Below are positions 25,702-34,647 of a DNA stretch of 64,000 nucleotides, in pieces. Origin of the DNA: Nitrobacter sp963807355 (lineage in GTDB: Bacteria; Pseudomonadota; Alphaproteobacteria; Rhizobiales; Xanthobacteraceae); contig CAWEBX010000003.1 of NCBI GenBank assembly GCA_963807355.1, positions 186,001-250,000 on the forward strand. Reading direction: 5' to 3'. The position numbers were made by a program, and so were the translations under genes. The notes beneath the pieces were generated by a model. That model did not search any database. It was given only the letters and a program-made list of their open reading frames with translations, and had not been told where the DNA came from. Numbering within the stretch: position 1 is the stretch's first letter; each line of letters opens with the position of its first letter.

Positions 25702-25717
25702 TGTTTCACGTGAAACA
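25702..25717. promoter_or_regulatory. parS centromere site 3 (perfect)
   Basis: TGTTTCACGTGAAACA is an exact match to the parS consensus. It lies between mnmG and rsmG, about 850 bases before parA. It forms a cluster with site 2. Confidence 0.93.
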
Positions 25718-25857
25718 ATTTCTAACCGGATCCGGGACCCGGCCAGCGGACGATGATCGGGCGGCATCTCCCGATTCGTCGACTGCTGTCGGCCAATGGC
25801 CGACCAATCCCAAACCGCGGTCCACCAAACGTCTGGCCAGGAATTAGAGGGCCGTCT

Positions 25858-26568
25858 ATGTTGGCCATGATGTCCACGCCCGAACGAGAGCGCTCCCCAA
25901 CCTCGGCTACCGACAAGATGGCCGCGCTGGCGCTTACCCCCGTTTCACGTCAAATCGAGGCGCGGCTGGACGCCTATGTCGATCTGCTGGTCCAATGGCA
26001 GACAAAAACCAATCTCGTCGCGTCTTCGACGCTGCCGCAGCTCTGGACGCGCCACATCGCGGATTCCCTTCAGCTTCTAACGCTGGCTCCAAATGCAAAA
26101 CGCTGGGCTGATTTCGGCAGCGGCGGGGGCTTTCCGGGTGTCGTGCTTGCCTGCGCGCTTGCGGGCGTTGAAGGCGCGCGCGTCGATCTGATCGAGCGCA
26201 ACGCCAAGAAAGCGGCATTTCTCCGCGAGGCCGTGCGGGTCACCGCGTCACCGGGCATTATTCACCTGATGGATATCGGGGATTATGTGGACAGATTGGA
26301 GGATCGGATCGATTGCGTGACCGCACGTGCGCTGGCGCCTCTACAAGTGCTGCTCGGCTTCGCAGAACCCTTCGTGACAAAGGGCGCCACCGCGCTGTTT
26401 CTCAAGGGCCAAGATGTAGAAGCTGAATTGACGGAAGCTACTAAATATTGGAATATTAAGCCTCGAATTCATTCAAGTTGCACCGGCGGACAAGGCTGGA
26501 TCGTGGAACTCGATCATATCGAGCGGCGCGATCGTCCTCAGGCAAAACAGGCATGGCGTGGTGCATGA
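25858..26568 (+). CDS. rsmG: 16S rRNA (guanine-527-N7)-methyltransferase
   Basis: Methylates G527 of 16S rRNA using S-adenosylmethionine. The probable start is the ATG at 25858 after an AGAGG ribosome site (about 236 residues); ATG codons at 25867 and 25870 are close alternatives. The SAM-binding loop WADFGSGGGFPGVVLA and the DLIERNAKKAAFLREA and VTARALAPL blocks are typical of GidB/RsmG. The stop overlaps the parA start (ATGA), so parA translation is probably coupled to it. Confidence 0.95.
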   Translation: MLAMMSTPERERSPTSATDKMAALALTPVSRQIEARLDAYVDLLVQWQTKTNLVASSTLPQLWTRHIADSLQLLTLAPNAKRWADFGSGGGFPGVVLACALAGVEGARVDLIERNAKKAAFLREAVRVTASPGIIHLMDIGDYVDRLEDRIDCVTARALAPLQVLLGFAEPFVTKGATALFLKGQDVEAELTEATKYWNIKPRIHSSCTGGQGWIVELDHIERRDRPQAKQAWRGA

Positions 26569-27422
26569 CGGTAATTGACCAAGTCTACCGACACGAAGAC
26601 GGAGGCGAATCTCACGTCCGCCATCCTCGCATTATTTCGCTCGCCAATCAGAAGGGCGGTGTCGGCAAAACCACAACCGCGATCAATCTCGGCACTGCAC
26701 TGGCCGCGATCGGGGAACACGTTCTGATCGTCGATCTCGATCCGCAAGGCAACGCCTCCACGGGTCTCGGCATTGACCGGCGCGATCGCAACGTCTCCAC
26801 TTATGATGTGTTGATCGGCGAAGCACCGTTGCGTGACGCCGTCGTGCCGACCGCGGTGCCGCGCCTGCACATCGCCGCCTCGACCATGGACCTCTCTGGT
26901 CTGGAACTTGAGCTCGGAACCACAAAGGACCGCGCCTTCCGTTTGCGTGACGCGATCACCGCGCTCAACGGCAATGCCGCCGATGCTGCCGATTACACCT
27001 ATGTGTTGATCGACTGTCCGCCGTCGCTCAATCTTCTCACTGTCAACGCGATGGCGGCGTCGGACGCGATCCTTGTGCCGCTGCAATGTGAGTTCTTCGC
27101 CCTCGAAGGTCTGTCGCAGCTGTTACAGACTGTCGAGCAGGTGCGTTCCACGCTCAATCCGAATCTGTCTATCCACGGCATCGTGCTCACCATGTTCGAC
27201 TCGCGCAACAACCTGTCGAACCAGGTGGTCGCCGACGTGCGCCAGTTCATGGGCTCAAAAGTCTACGACACCATGATCCCTCGCAACGTGCGCATTTCGG
27301 AAGCGCCGTCCTACGGCAAGCCGGTGCTGGTCTATGATCTCAAATGCAGCGGCAGCGAAGCCTATCTGAAACTTGCGACCGAGGTGATTCAGCGCGAGCG
27401 CGAGTTGCGCACGGCGCATTAG
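26565..27422 (+). CDS. parA: Chromosome partitioning ATPase ParA
   Basis: Walker-type ATPase that moves the ParB-parS complex and so the origin region. The start is taken as the ATG at 26565 overlapping the rsmG stop (285 residues). The deviant Walker A KGGVGKTTTAINLG is near residue 30, with the signature lysine, then DLDPQGNASTGLG and the Walker B-like VLIDCPPSLNLLTVNA. The length and lack of an N-terminal helix-turn-helix mark a chromosomal (type Ib-like) ParA. parB follows after a 224-base gap that holds a repeat. Confidence 0.95.
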   Translation: MTVIDQVYRHEDGGESHVRHPRIISLANQKGGVGKTTTAINLGTALAAIGEHVLIVDLDPQGNASTGLGIDRRDRNVSTYDVLIGEAPLRDAVVPTAVPRLHIAASTMDLSGLELELGTTKDRAFRLRDAITALNGNAADAADYTYVLIDCPPSLNLLTVNAMAASDAILVPLQCEFFALEGLSQLLQTVEQVRSTLNPNLSIHGIVLTMFDSRNNLSNQVVADVRQFMGSKVYDTMIPRNVRISEAPSYGKPVLVYDLKCSGSEAYLKLATEVIQRERELRTAH

Positions 27423-27453
27423 GGAAACATCGAAAAAGCGTCGACCATCACCC

Positions 27454-27572
27454 CGTCATTGCGAGCTCGCGACAGAATTGGCTCTTGCCAATTTTGCGCT
27501 GGGCGAAGCAATCCAGAAAGTCACAAAGAGAAAACTGGATTGCTTTCGTCGCAAGAGCTCCTCGCAATGACG
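27454..27572. repeat. Palindromic repeat, family E, inserted between parA and parB
   Basis: The ends CGTCATTGCGAG and CTCGCAATGACG are exact inverted repeats, with inner arms GCGAAGCAATCCAG and CTGGATTGCTTTCGTC; in all about 119 bases. This sequence type is common between genes in many proteobacteria. Here it splits the parA-parB unit and could form a long RNA hairpin in a joint transcript. Confidence 0.8.
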
Positions 27573-27646
27573 GACATAGGCGATCCAAGATCGTCAATTC
27601 GATTGTTTAATTCGGAGTACAGCGCGTGAATCCAAGGGAGCTGGCG

Positions 27647-28528
27647 ATGGCCGACGAAGCGCGTTCTCGACTGGGACGCGGTCTTGCAAGTCTGATCGGC
27701 GACGTCGGTGGCGAGGCCGCCCATGCCGAGCGTCCGCGCGTGCAGCGCAAGGTGCCGATCGAGTTTTTGAAACCGAATCCGCGCAATCCACGCCGCGCGT
27801 TTTCCGATGTCGAACTCGGCGAGTTGTCCGACTCCATCAAACAGCACGGCGTCATCCAGCCAATCGTGGTGCGGGCCGTGAAGGGGACGCAGGATCGCTT
27901 TGAGATCATCGCAGGCGAGCGCCGCTGGCGCGCGGCGCAGTCCGCGGGGCTGCACGAGGTTCCGATCGTACCAGTCGAGGTCAGCGATCATGTCGCGCTC
28001 GAGATCGCGATTGTCGAGAACGTGCAGCGCGAAGATCTCAATGCGATGGAAGAGGCGCAGGGCTATCACGCGCTCGCCAATGAATTCAAACACACTCAGG
28101 ATGACATTGCGAAGATCGTCGGCAAGAGCCGCAGCCATGTCGCCAACATGATGCGGCTGACAAAACTGCCGGACGATGTGCAGGCGCTGATCACCTCCGG
28201 CGAGTTGTCGGCAGGCCATGCGCGCGCGCTGATCGGCGTACCCGACCCTTCCACAGCGGCGAAACGCATCGTCGCGGAAGGTCTCAATGTGCGGCAGGCT
28301 GAGGCGCTTGCGCATGAGGAGGGCGTTGCCGAGCGCAAGCCGCAGAAGGCGCGCGCCGACAAAGCGCAAAAGGACGCCGATACGTTGGCGCTGGAAAAGC
28401 GCGTCAGCGACGCGCTCGGCCTTGCGGTGACGGTCGATCACAAGAATCCCGGCGGCGTCGTGCAGATACGCTATCGCGACCTCGAACAGCTTGACGAGAT
28501 TTTGAAAAGGCTGGATTCGAAGGGGTGA
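27647..28528 (+). CDS. parB: Chromosome partitioning protein ParB
   Basis: CTP-dependent DNA clamp loaded at parS. The start is the ATG at 27647 after GGGAG (293 residues); the GTG at 27626 is less likely. The N-terminus has SRLGRGLASLIGD, the ParA-contacting motif. The CTP-binding core carries ENVQREDLNAMEEAQGY and AGERRWRAAQSAG (the GERRWRA box); a helix-turn-helix follows (IAKIVGKSRSHVANMMRL), and the C-terminal dimer domain ends ILKRLDSKG. Confidence 0.97.
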   Translation: MADEARSRLGRGLASLIGDVGGEAAHAERPRVQRKVPIEFLKPNPRNPRRAFSDVELGELSDSIKQHGVIQPIVVRAVKGTQDRFEIIAGERRWRAAQSAGLHEVPIVPVEVSDHVALEIAIVENVQREDLNAMEEAQGYHALANEFKHTQDDIAKIVGKSRSHVANMMRLTKLPDDVQALITSGELSAGHARALIGVPDPSTAAKRIVAEGLNVRQAEALAHEEGVAERKPQKARADKAQKDADTLALEKRVSDALGLAVTVDHKNPGGVVQIRYRDLEQLDEILKRLDSKG

Positions 28529-28592
28529 GACGAATTGCTTTCACATCGTCCCGCATATGCGAGGCGAAGGAGAGAGGTCTTTGTGCTTTGCG

Positions 28593-29621
28593 TCACCCTC
28601 TCCGCCGTGCATTCACCGCGATCGACATCAGAGAGCGTTGCGCGATCGCGGAGGCCAGCGCCGCTTGCTTGCGGGTTTCCAATGCGGCGCCGGCAAGCTG
28701 ATCCATCACCTGTATCAGCCGCGCGGCGCTGAAATTGCTCAACGCCGTTTCCACGGTCGTCTTGCGCGAAAAATGCAATCGCGGAAATCCGCTATCGGCG
28801 GCCGATGAGGCGGACGCGCCGCCCTCCATTAAAAGCGCAGCCTTGTGCAGGGCGGCGACCTGACGCTGCGCGGCCAAAATGACGAGGCCCGGATAGGTGC
28901 CAGCGACCATGGCCTTGGCGAATTCGATTTCGACCACCGCCGGCTGTCCGGCGAATGCGGCGTCGATGACGGGATCGAGTTTGAAGTCGGATGCGTCAGA
29001 GACCACGGCCATGACGTCGATGAGCGTGATCTCGCGTTGCCCATGAGCATAGAGCGCAATCTTGCGCAGCTCATTGCGCGAAGCCTGACGATCACCGCCG
29101 AGCAGGGACATCAGCGCCGCGCGGGCATCGGGCGCGATCTTCAGGCTCGAGAGGCGCAACTCCTCGTCAATCAACCGCGCCAGATCGCGTTCGGTGTCGG
29201 GATAGCAGGCAATCGCCACCGCGTTCTTCGCGCGCTCGCAAGCCTTGCGCAGCGGTGATTCCGGCCTCAGCTCGCCGGCTTCGATCACGATCCGGCAATC
29301 CTGGATCGTGCAGTTCGCCAGTACATCGACGCCGCTCGCAAAGCTGCGTGACCCCCCCTTGATCCGGATCGCGCGGCGGCCGCCGAACAGCGGTACCGTC
29401 ATCGCCTCATCGACGAGACGTGACGGCTCACTGGCGAGATCGTCGCCGTCGAGCCGAACCAGCGAAAACGGATCGTTGGGATCGTCGACGGCCGACGCTA
29501 TCAACGCGTCAGCGCGCTCGCGCACCAGACCGGCGTCGGGACCGTAGAGCAGGATGATCGGGCGGGCCGAATCGGGCCGGGCGAGAAAGCTGTCGATGTC
29601 CTTTCCGCGCAGCGCGACCAT
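28593..29621 (-). CDS. holA: DNA polymerase III delta subunit
   Basis: Clamp-loader subunit that opens the beta sliding clamp. The 342-residue protein starts at the ATG at 29621 (MVALRGKDIDSFLARPDSAR); the 47 extra codons upstream overlap lptE. IILLYGPDAGLVRERADALI and the FGGRRAIRIKGGSRSF block are typical of HolA, followed by the helical collar domain (HFSRKTTVETALSNFSAARL). It is convergent with parB, with a 64-base spacer. Confidence 0.93.
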   Translation of the reverse strand: MVALRGKDIDSFLARPDSARPIILLYGPDAGLVRERADALIASAVDDPNDPFSLVRLDGDDLASEPSRLVDEAMTVPLFGGRRAIRIKGGSRSFASGVDVLANCTIQDCRIVIEAGELRPESPLRKACERAKNAVAIACYPDTERDLARLIDEELRLSSLKIAPDARAALMSLLGGDRQASRNELRKIALYAHGQREITLIDVMAVVSDASDFKLDPVIDAAFAGQPAVVEIEFAKAMVAGTYPGLVILAAQRQVAALHKAALLMEGGASASSAADSGFPRLHFSRKTTVETALSNFSAARLIQVMDQLAGAALETRKQAALASAIAQRSLMSIAVNARRRG

Positions 29622-29631
29622 TCGCCGGCGA

Positions 29632-30216
29632 TCACGTGCCGGCGTAAAAGAACGCCGCCAGCCGGGTATTGATATTCTCGGCGATTTGCTGCGCGGCGCG
29701 GTCTTCAGCGTCGCGATAGGCACGCGCGCGGGCGAAACGCTGGAGCTGGCCGGGAATGTCATAGGAGGTGCGGGAGAAGGTGGTCGCGTTCAGGACGGTC
29801 TTGCCGGTTGCAACCTCGATCAGCTGGTAGCTCGCATTGATACCGTACTGCTCGTTGGAGGGCAGCGCGGTGTTTGGGTCGAGCATCAGCGACGAGCGGT
29901 TGGTGGTGAAACGGATCTGAAGCTGATGTGTCGGGGGCGCTCCGGTGGCGCCGCCGTAAAGCTTGAATGCAAGCGCGTTACGAAGGGTGACACCGATCCG
30001 TGCATCCGGAGACCCATTGGGTTTATCGATCGGCAGCAGTTCAACGCCCATCAGCCTGTCGCGAAGTGCCGGGCTGCCGTCGGCCTGTTCGGCATACATC
30101 GGACGGAAGCAGCCAGCCGTCAGCGCGGCCAGCACGGCAATGATGCTTAGCCGGGCTGCGATGCGCGGATTGGCCCATTTTCCAGCCCGGCGACCCGACA
30201 AACTACCCCACCACAT
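29632..30216 (-). CDS. lptE: LPS-assembly lipoprotein LptE
   Basis: Outer-membrane lipoprotein that plugs the LptD barrel for lipopolysaccharide insertion. The 194-residue protein has a lipoprotein signal with lipobox LTAGC (Cys36), then FRPMYAEQADGSPALRDRLM, the conserved start of mature alphaproteobacterial LptE, and SYQLIEVATGKTV. It overlaps the 3' end of leuS by 14 bases and precedes holA by 10 bases, giving the operon leuS-lptE-holA, a common order. Confidence 0.92.
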   Translation of the reverse strand: MWWGSLSGRRAGKWANPRIAARLSIIAVLAALTAGCFRPMYAEQADGSPALRDRLMGVELLPIDKPNGSPDARIGVTLRNALAFKLYGGATGAPPTHQLQIRFTTNRSSLMLDPNTALPSNEQYGINASYQLIEVATGKTVLNATTFSRTSYDIPGQLQRFARARAYRDAEDRAAQQIAENINTRLAAFFYAGT

Positions 30217-32851
30217 TCACGATCCTCTGCGGAACGATAATGATCTTTCGAGCCTGCTTGCCGCCCAAGGCCTGCTTTACCGCATCGAGCGCCAAAACGG
30301 CAGCCTCAATTTCCGGATTTCCCGCGCCGCTCGCCACGGTCACCTCGCCCCGCTTTTTGCCGTTCACCTGCACCGGCAGCGTGAGGGCGTCTTCAACCAG
30401 CAAATCGGGCTCGATTTGTGGCCAACGGGCTTCCGAGACCAGGCCAGCCTGTCCGAGCGCCTGCCAGCATTCCTCGGCGAGGTGCGGCATCATCGGGCTG
30501 AACACCTGCACCAGAATGATGGCTGCCTCGCGCAGGCTCCAACTCAAATCCGGTGCGAGGTCCGGCGCGGGGGCGGACTTGTTGCTGCGGCAACGGGCAA
30601 GGGCGTCGGCCAGTTCGTTGGCGAACTCTCGGATGTTGGCGAGGCAGACGTTGAAGTGCAGCCGCTCTATTCCCGTAGAGACCTTGTCGAGCGCGCCATG
30701 GGCCGCCTTCCGTAGCGCCAAAGCATCGGTGCCGAATGCCGCTGGTCTCTCTTGCGGCGCGGTCTTGCCGGCTTCGGCGGATTCATTGACCAGTCGCCAC
30801 AGCCGCTGCACGAAGCGCGCCGCACCCTGTACGCCTTCCTCGCTCCAGATCACGTCGCGATCCGGCGGCGAATCCGACAGCATGAACCAGCGTGCGGTGT
30901 CGGCGCCATAGCTGCCGATGATATCGTCGGGATCGACGGTGTTGCGCTTCGATTTCGACATCTTCTCGACCGCGCCGATCTCGACCGGCTCGCCGGTTGC
31001 GATCAACGTGGCGCGGCGGTTGTTGCCGTCGACCTCGATCCGCACCTCCTCGGGCGAGGCCCAGCCGCCGTCAGGCTTGCGGTAAGTCTCGTGCACCACC
31101 ATGCCCTGCGTGAACATGCCCTTGAACGGTTCGTCCATGCTGACATGGCCGGTGGCCTTCATCGCGCGGGTGAAGAAGCGCGAATAGAGCAGATGCAGGA
31201 TCGCGTGCTCGACGCCGCCGATATACTGGTCCACCGGCAGCATCCGGTCGACGACTGCGCGCGTGGTTGGTGCGTTGTCGTTCCACGGATCGGTGAAGCG
31301 CGCGAAGTACCACGACGAATCGACGAAGGTGTCCATGGTATCGGTTTCGCGGGTGGCCTTCGCCCCGCATTGCGGACAAACGACGTGCTTCCAGGTCGGA
31401 TGATGGTCGAGCGCGTTGCCGGGCTTGTCGAAGGTGACATCCTCCGGCAGCGTCACCGGCAAATTCTCGTCCGGCACCGGCACCACGTCGCAGGTCGGGC
31501 AATGGATCACCGGGATCGGGCAGCCCCAGTAGCGCTGGCGTGAAATGCCCCAATCGCGCAGACGGAAGTTCACCTTGCGCTCGGCGACCGCGGCTTTGCC
31601 GCGCGTCTCGCCTTCCAAGCGCTTGGCGACTTCTTCCTTCGCCGCATCGGCGGTCATGCCGTCGAGGAAACGCGAATTGATCATGCGGCCATCACCGTCG
31701 TAAGCGGTGTCAGTGATGACGAAGCTCGACGGTTCCTGTCCCTCGGGGCAGACCACCGGCGTGTTGCCAAGTCCATATTTGTTGACGAAGTCGAGATCGC
31801 GCTGGTCGTGCGCCGGACAGCCGAAGATGGCGCCGGTGCCATATTCCATCAGGATGAAGTTGGCGACGTAGACCGGCAGCTTCCAGTTCGCATCGAACGG
31901 ATGCACGGCCTTGATGCCGGTGTCGAACCCCATCTTCTCCGCGGTGTCGATCTCGGCCTGCGCGGTGCCGCGCCGCTTGCACTCGGCGATAAAGTCGGCG
32001 AGCGTGGGATTGTCTTTTGCTGCCGCTTGCGCGAGCGGATGATCCGGCGCGATCGCCATGAATTTTGCGCCGAACAGGGTGTCGGGGCGCGTGGTGAAGA
32101 TTTTCAGCTCGCTCTCACCGTTTGGCGTGGTCGCCGGGTCGAGCGCGAAGCGCAGCAGCAGGCCCTCGCTGCGGCCGATCCAGTTGCGCTGCATCAGCCG
32201 TACCTTGTCGGGCCAGCGATCCAGCGTGCCGAGCGCGTCGAGTAGATCCTGCGAATACTTCGTGATCTTGAAGACCCACTGGTTCATCTCGCGCTGCTCG
32301 ACCACGGCGCCAGAGCGCCAACCGCGCCCGTCGATCACCTGCTCGTTGGCGAGCACGGTCATGTCGACAGGATCCCAGTTGATCTTGCGCTTCTCGCGCT
32401 CGGCGAGACCGGCGCGCAGAAAGTCCAGAAACATCTTCTGCTGGTGTTTGTAATAGGAGGGATCGCAGGTCGCGAACTCCCTGGCCCAGTCGAGCGACAG
32501 CCCGATCGAGCGGAGCTGCTTCTTCATGGCTTTGATGTTGTCGTAGGTCCACGCCCTCGGCGCGATCCTGCGCTCGATCGCGGCGTTCTCGGCCGGCAGG
32601 CCGAAAGCGTCCCAGCCCATCGGATGCAGCACGTTGTAGCCCTTGGCGCGCATGTAGCGCGCGATCACATCGCCGAGGGTGTAGTTGCGGACATGGCCGA
32701 TGTGGATGCGCCCGGACGGGTACGGGAACATCTCCAGCACGTAGTATTTTTCGCGCGGGTCATCGTTTTTGGTGGAGAAGATCGCCTGCCTGTCCCACTC
32801 GGCTTGCCAGCGCGGTTCGGCGTCACGGGCGTTGTAACGTTCTGAGGTCAT
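30203..32851 (-). CDS. leuS: Leucyl-tRNA synthetase
   Basis: Charges tRNA-Leu. The 882-residue class I synthetase has the HIGH motif in PSGRIHIGHVRNYTLGDV, an editing CP1 domain (about 220-410), the Leu-specific block GISRQRYWGCPIPVIHC, zinc-knuckle-like cysteines, and the KMSKS motif in VEKMSKSKRNTVDPDD. The start is the ATG at 32851 (MTSERYNARDAEPRWQ); a GTG 11 codons upstream is in frame but less likely. Confidence 0.97.
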   Translation of the reverse strand: MTSERYNARDAEPRWQAEWDRQAIFSTKNDDPREKYYVLEMFPYPSGRIHIGHVRNYTLGDVIARYMRAKGYNVLHPMGWDAFGLPAENAAIERRIAPRAWTYDNIKAMKKQLRSIGLSLDWAREFATCDPSYYKHQQKMFLDFLRAGLAEREKRKINWDPVDMTVLANEQVIDGRGWRSGAVVEQREMNQWVFKITKYSQDLLDALGTLDRWPDKVRLMQRNWIGRSEGLLLRFALDPATTPNGESELKIFTTRPDTLFGAKFMAIAPDHPLAQAAAKDNPTLADFIAECKRRGTAQAEIDTAEKMGFDTGIKAVHPFDANWKLPVYVANFILMEYGTGAIFGCPAHDQRDLDFVNKYGLGNTPVVCPEGQEPSSFVITDTAYDGDGRMINSRFLDGMTADAAKEEVAKRLEGETRGKAAVAERKVNFRLRDWGISRQRYWGCPIPVIHCPTCDVVPVPDENLPVTLPEDVTFDKPGNALDHHPTWKHVVCPQCGAKATRETDTMDTFVDSSWYFARFTDPWNDNAPTTRAVVDRMLPVDQYIGGVEHAILHLLYSRFFTRAMKATGHVSMDEPFKGMFTQGMVVHETYRKPDGGWASPEEVRIEVDGNNRRATLIATGEPVEIGAVEKMSKSKRNTVDPDDIIGSYGADTARWFMLSDSPPDRDVIWSEEGVQGAARFVQRLWRLVNESAEAGKTAPQERPAAFGTDALALRKAAHGALDKVSTGIERLHFNVCLANIREFANELADALARCRSNKSAPAPDLAPDLSWSLREAAIILVQVFSPMMPHLAEECWQALGQAGLVSEARWPQIEPDLLVEDALTLPVQVNGKKRGEVTVASGAGNPEIEAAVLALDAVKQALGGKQARKIIIVPQRIVNVVG

Positions 32852-32938
32852 GGAATTGCGATGTTTTTCGTGATTTGCAGCCACTCGACTAGGCCATGAA
32901 GCGGATCGGGGGTCAACGGGTCGGGCAGGCGTTGCTCG

Positions 32939-33048
32939 CGCGTATTCCGCAAAAGTGGATACCGGTTTTGCGATCAGAATACGCGCAAGTTTTTGATTGA
33001 GAGCATTTTCTTACGGCTAACCGGATTCCACTTAGCCGGAAAATGCTC
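32939..33048. repeat. Two-hairpin intergenic repeat, family C, copy 1
   Basis: Two adjacent palindromes. The first runs from CGCGTATTCCGCAAAAGTGG to AGAATACGCG; the second runs from GAGCATTTTCTTACGGCTAA to TTAGCCGGAAAATGCTC. A nearly identical copy is at 49473-49583. Here it lies between the leuS start and the GST gene, so it is in the promoter area of both. Confidence 0.85.
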
Positions 33049-33117
33049 CAACGGTTTGCAAGCGGTGTGGTTTTGCGGTGTAAGCGGGGAACGTTTCCCG
33101 CCTTCCGGAGTGACCCG

Positions 33118-33822
33118 ATGGCCGACCTCTCCGTTTTCCCCATCACCCGCCGCTGGCCGGCGGTCCACCCGGAACGTCTGCAGCTCTATTCGGTGCCGAC
33201 GCCCAACGGGGTGAAGGTCTCGATCATGCTGGAGGAAACCGGATTGCCCTATGAGCCGCATTTCGTCGATTTCGGCAGGGATGAACAGAGGAGTCGTGAA
33301 TTTCTCTCACTCAATCCCAACGGCAAGATTCCCGCGATCCTCGATCCCGATGGGCCCGGCGGCAAGCCGCTCGCTTTGTTCGAGTCGGGCGCCATCCTGC
33401 AATACCTCGCCGAGAAGACTGGACAGTTTCTGCCGGCCGATCCGGCGCTGCGCTGGCAGACCCTCCAGTGGCTGCACTTCCAGATGGGCGGCGCCGGGCC
33501 GATGTTCGGGCAGGTGGGATTCTTCCATAAGTTCGCCGGCAAGGATTTCCAGGATAAGCGGCCACGCGACCGCTATGTGACGGAATCGAAGCGGCTGCTT
33601 GGCGTGATGGACGCGCATCTGGCGACGCATCGGTGGTTTGCGGGCGATGACTATACCATCGCGGATATCTCGATGCTTGGCTGGGTGCGCAACCTGATCG
33701 GGTTTTACGATGCGCGCGATATCGTCGAGTTCGATCGTTTCCGTCATGTCGGCTGCTGGCTGCAGCGAGGTCTGGCGCGGCCGGCGGTGCAGCGCGGTCT
33801 CGCGATTCCGGCGCGACAATGA
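33118..33822 (+). CDS. Glutathione S-transferase, YghU/YfcG (nu-class)-like
   Basis: A 234-residue protein from the ATG at 33118. Thioredoxin-like N-domain: LYSVPTPNGVKVSIMLEETG, with the Thr-Pro-Asn signature of disulfide-reductase-type nu GSTs, and SLNPNGKIPAIL and ESGAILQYLAEK for the glutathione gamma-glutamyl site. The helical C-domain contains QWLHFQMGGAGPMFGQVGFF. Such enzymes act on organic hydroperoxides or disulfides; the substrate here is unknown. ATGA overlap with the next gene. Confidence 0.9.
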   Translation: MADLSVFPITRRWPAVHPERLQLYSVPTPNGVKVSIMLEETGLPYEPHFVDFGRDEQRSREFLSLNPNGKIPAILDPDGPGGKPLALFESGAILQYLAEKTGQFLPADPALRWQTLQWLHFQMGGAGPMFGQVGFFHKFAGKDFQDKRPRDRYVTESKRLLGVMDAHLATHRWFAGDDYTIADISMLGWVRNLIGFYDARDIVEFDRFRHVGCWLQRGLARPAVQRGLAIPARQ

Positions 33823-34493
33823 CCACTAGTGAGGCGGTGCCGATCGATGGCTTTGCTTCCGTGGAAGCCGGGATCGTTCGCGCGTGCCGGGACGCGCGGC
33901 GCGAACGCTCCACGGTGACGCTGGTGGCGGTGTCGAAAACCTTCGATGTCGGCGCGATTACGCCGGTGATCGCAGCCGGCCAGCGCGTGTTCGGGGAGAA
34001 CCGCGTGCAGGAGGCCAAGGGGAAGTGGCCTGCATTGATCGCGGCGCATCCCGGTCTCGCGCTGCATCTGATCGGCCCGCTGCAGTCCAACAAGGCGAAG
34101 GACGCCGTCGCCCTGTTCGATGCTATCCATTCGGTCGACCGCCCGAGCCTTTGCGAGGCGTTGGGAAAAGAGATCAAGAATCAGAACCGGCGGCCGGATC
34201 TGTTCGTGCAGATCAACACTGGCGAGGAGCCGCAGAAGGCTGGCGTCGCACCAACGGATGCCGACGACTTCATCGCACGCTGTCGCGACACTTATGGCCT
34301 CACGATCTCAGGCTTGATGTGCATTCCGCCGATGGATGATGCGCCGGCGCCGCATTTCGCGCTTGCCGCCAAGATCGCCAAGCGCAACGGGCTCACGCAG
34401 CTGTCGATGGGGATGAGCGCGGACTTCGCCATAGCGATTGCGCTCGGCGCGACGCATGTGCGGATCGGCTCGGCCATTTTCGGGACGAGATAG
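33819..34493 (+). CDS. YggS/PLPBP-family pyridoxal-phosphate homeostasis protein
   Basis: A 224-residue single-domain barrel resembling the N-domain of alanine racemase. Lys40 in TLVAVSKTFD should bind PLP, and FGENRVQEAKGKWP, HLIGPLQSNKAKDAV, LMCIPP and LSMGMSADFAIAIALGATHV are family signatures. Members bind PLP and affect its balance rather than acting as a clear enzyme. The start overlaps the GST stop (ATGA). Confidence 0.93.
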   Translation: MTTSEAVPIDGFASVEAGIVRACRDARRERSTVTLVAVSKTFDVGAITPVIAAGQRVFGENRVQEAKGKWPALIAAHPGLALHLIGPLQSNKAKDAVALFDAIHSVDRPSLCEALGKEIKNQNRRPDLFVQINTGEEPQKAGVAPTDADDFIARCRDTYGLTISGLMCIPPMDDAPAPHFALAAKIAKRNGLTQLSMGMSADFAIAIALGATHVRIGSAIFGTR

Positions 34494-34494
34494 A

Positions 34495-34597
34495 GCCTTA
34501 TACCGCTTCTGATGGAATCAGAAGCGGGGGCTCTATGATTTTAGTCTGACGCGTTTTCTTCACGCGAACCGGACTCCATTCGCTCGAAAAGGCTATG
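34495..34597. repeat. Family A intergenic repeat, complete copy
   Basis: Starts with the palindrome CGCTTCTGATGGAATCAGAAGC, then GACGCGTTTTCTTCACGCGA and CATTCGCTCGAAAAGGCTATG. It lies directly after the yggS stop and before the convergent L,D-transpeptidase gene. Confidence 0.8.
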
Positions 34598-34647
34598 GTT
34601 CTTCCTTCTCCCTTTGCGGGAGAAGGAAAGCCGAATGCCCTTCAGCT

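Noticed and set aside
25944..25957. Fourth parS site inside rsmG (TTTCACGTCAAATC)
   Set aside because: Loses the palindrome in its right half; more than three mismatches to the consensus.
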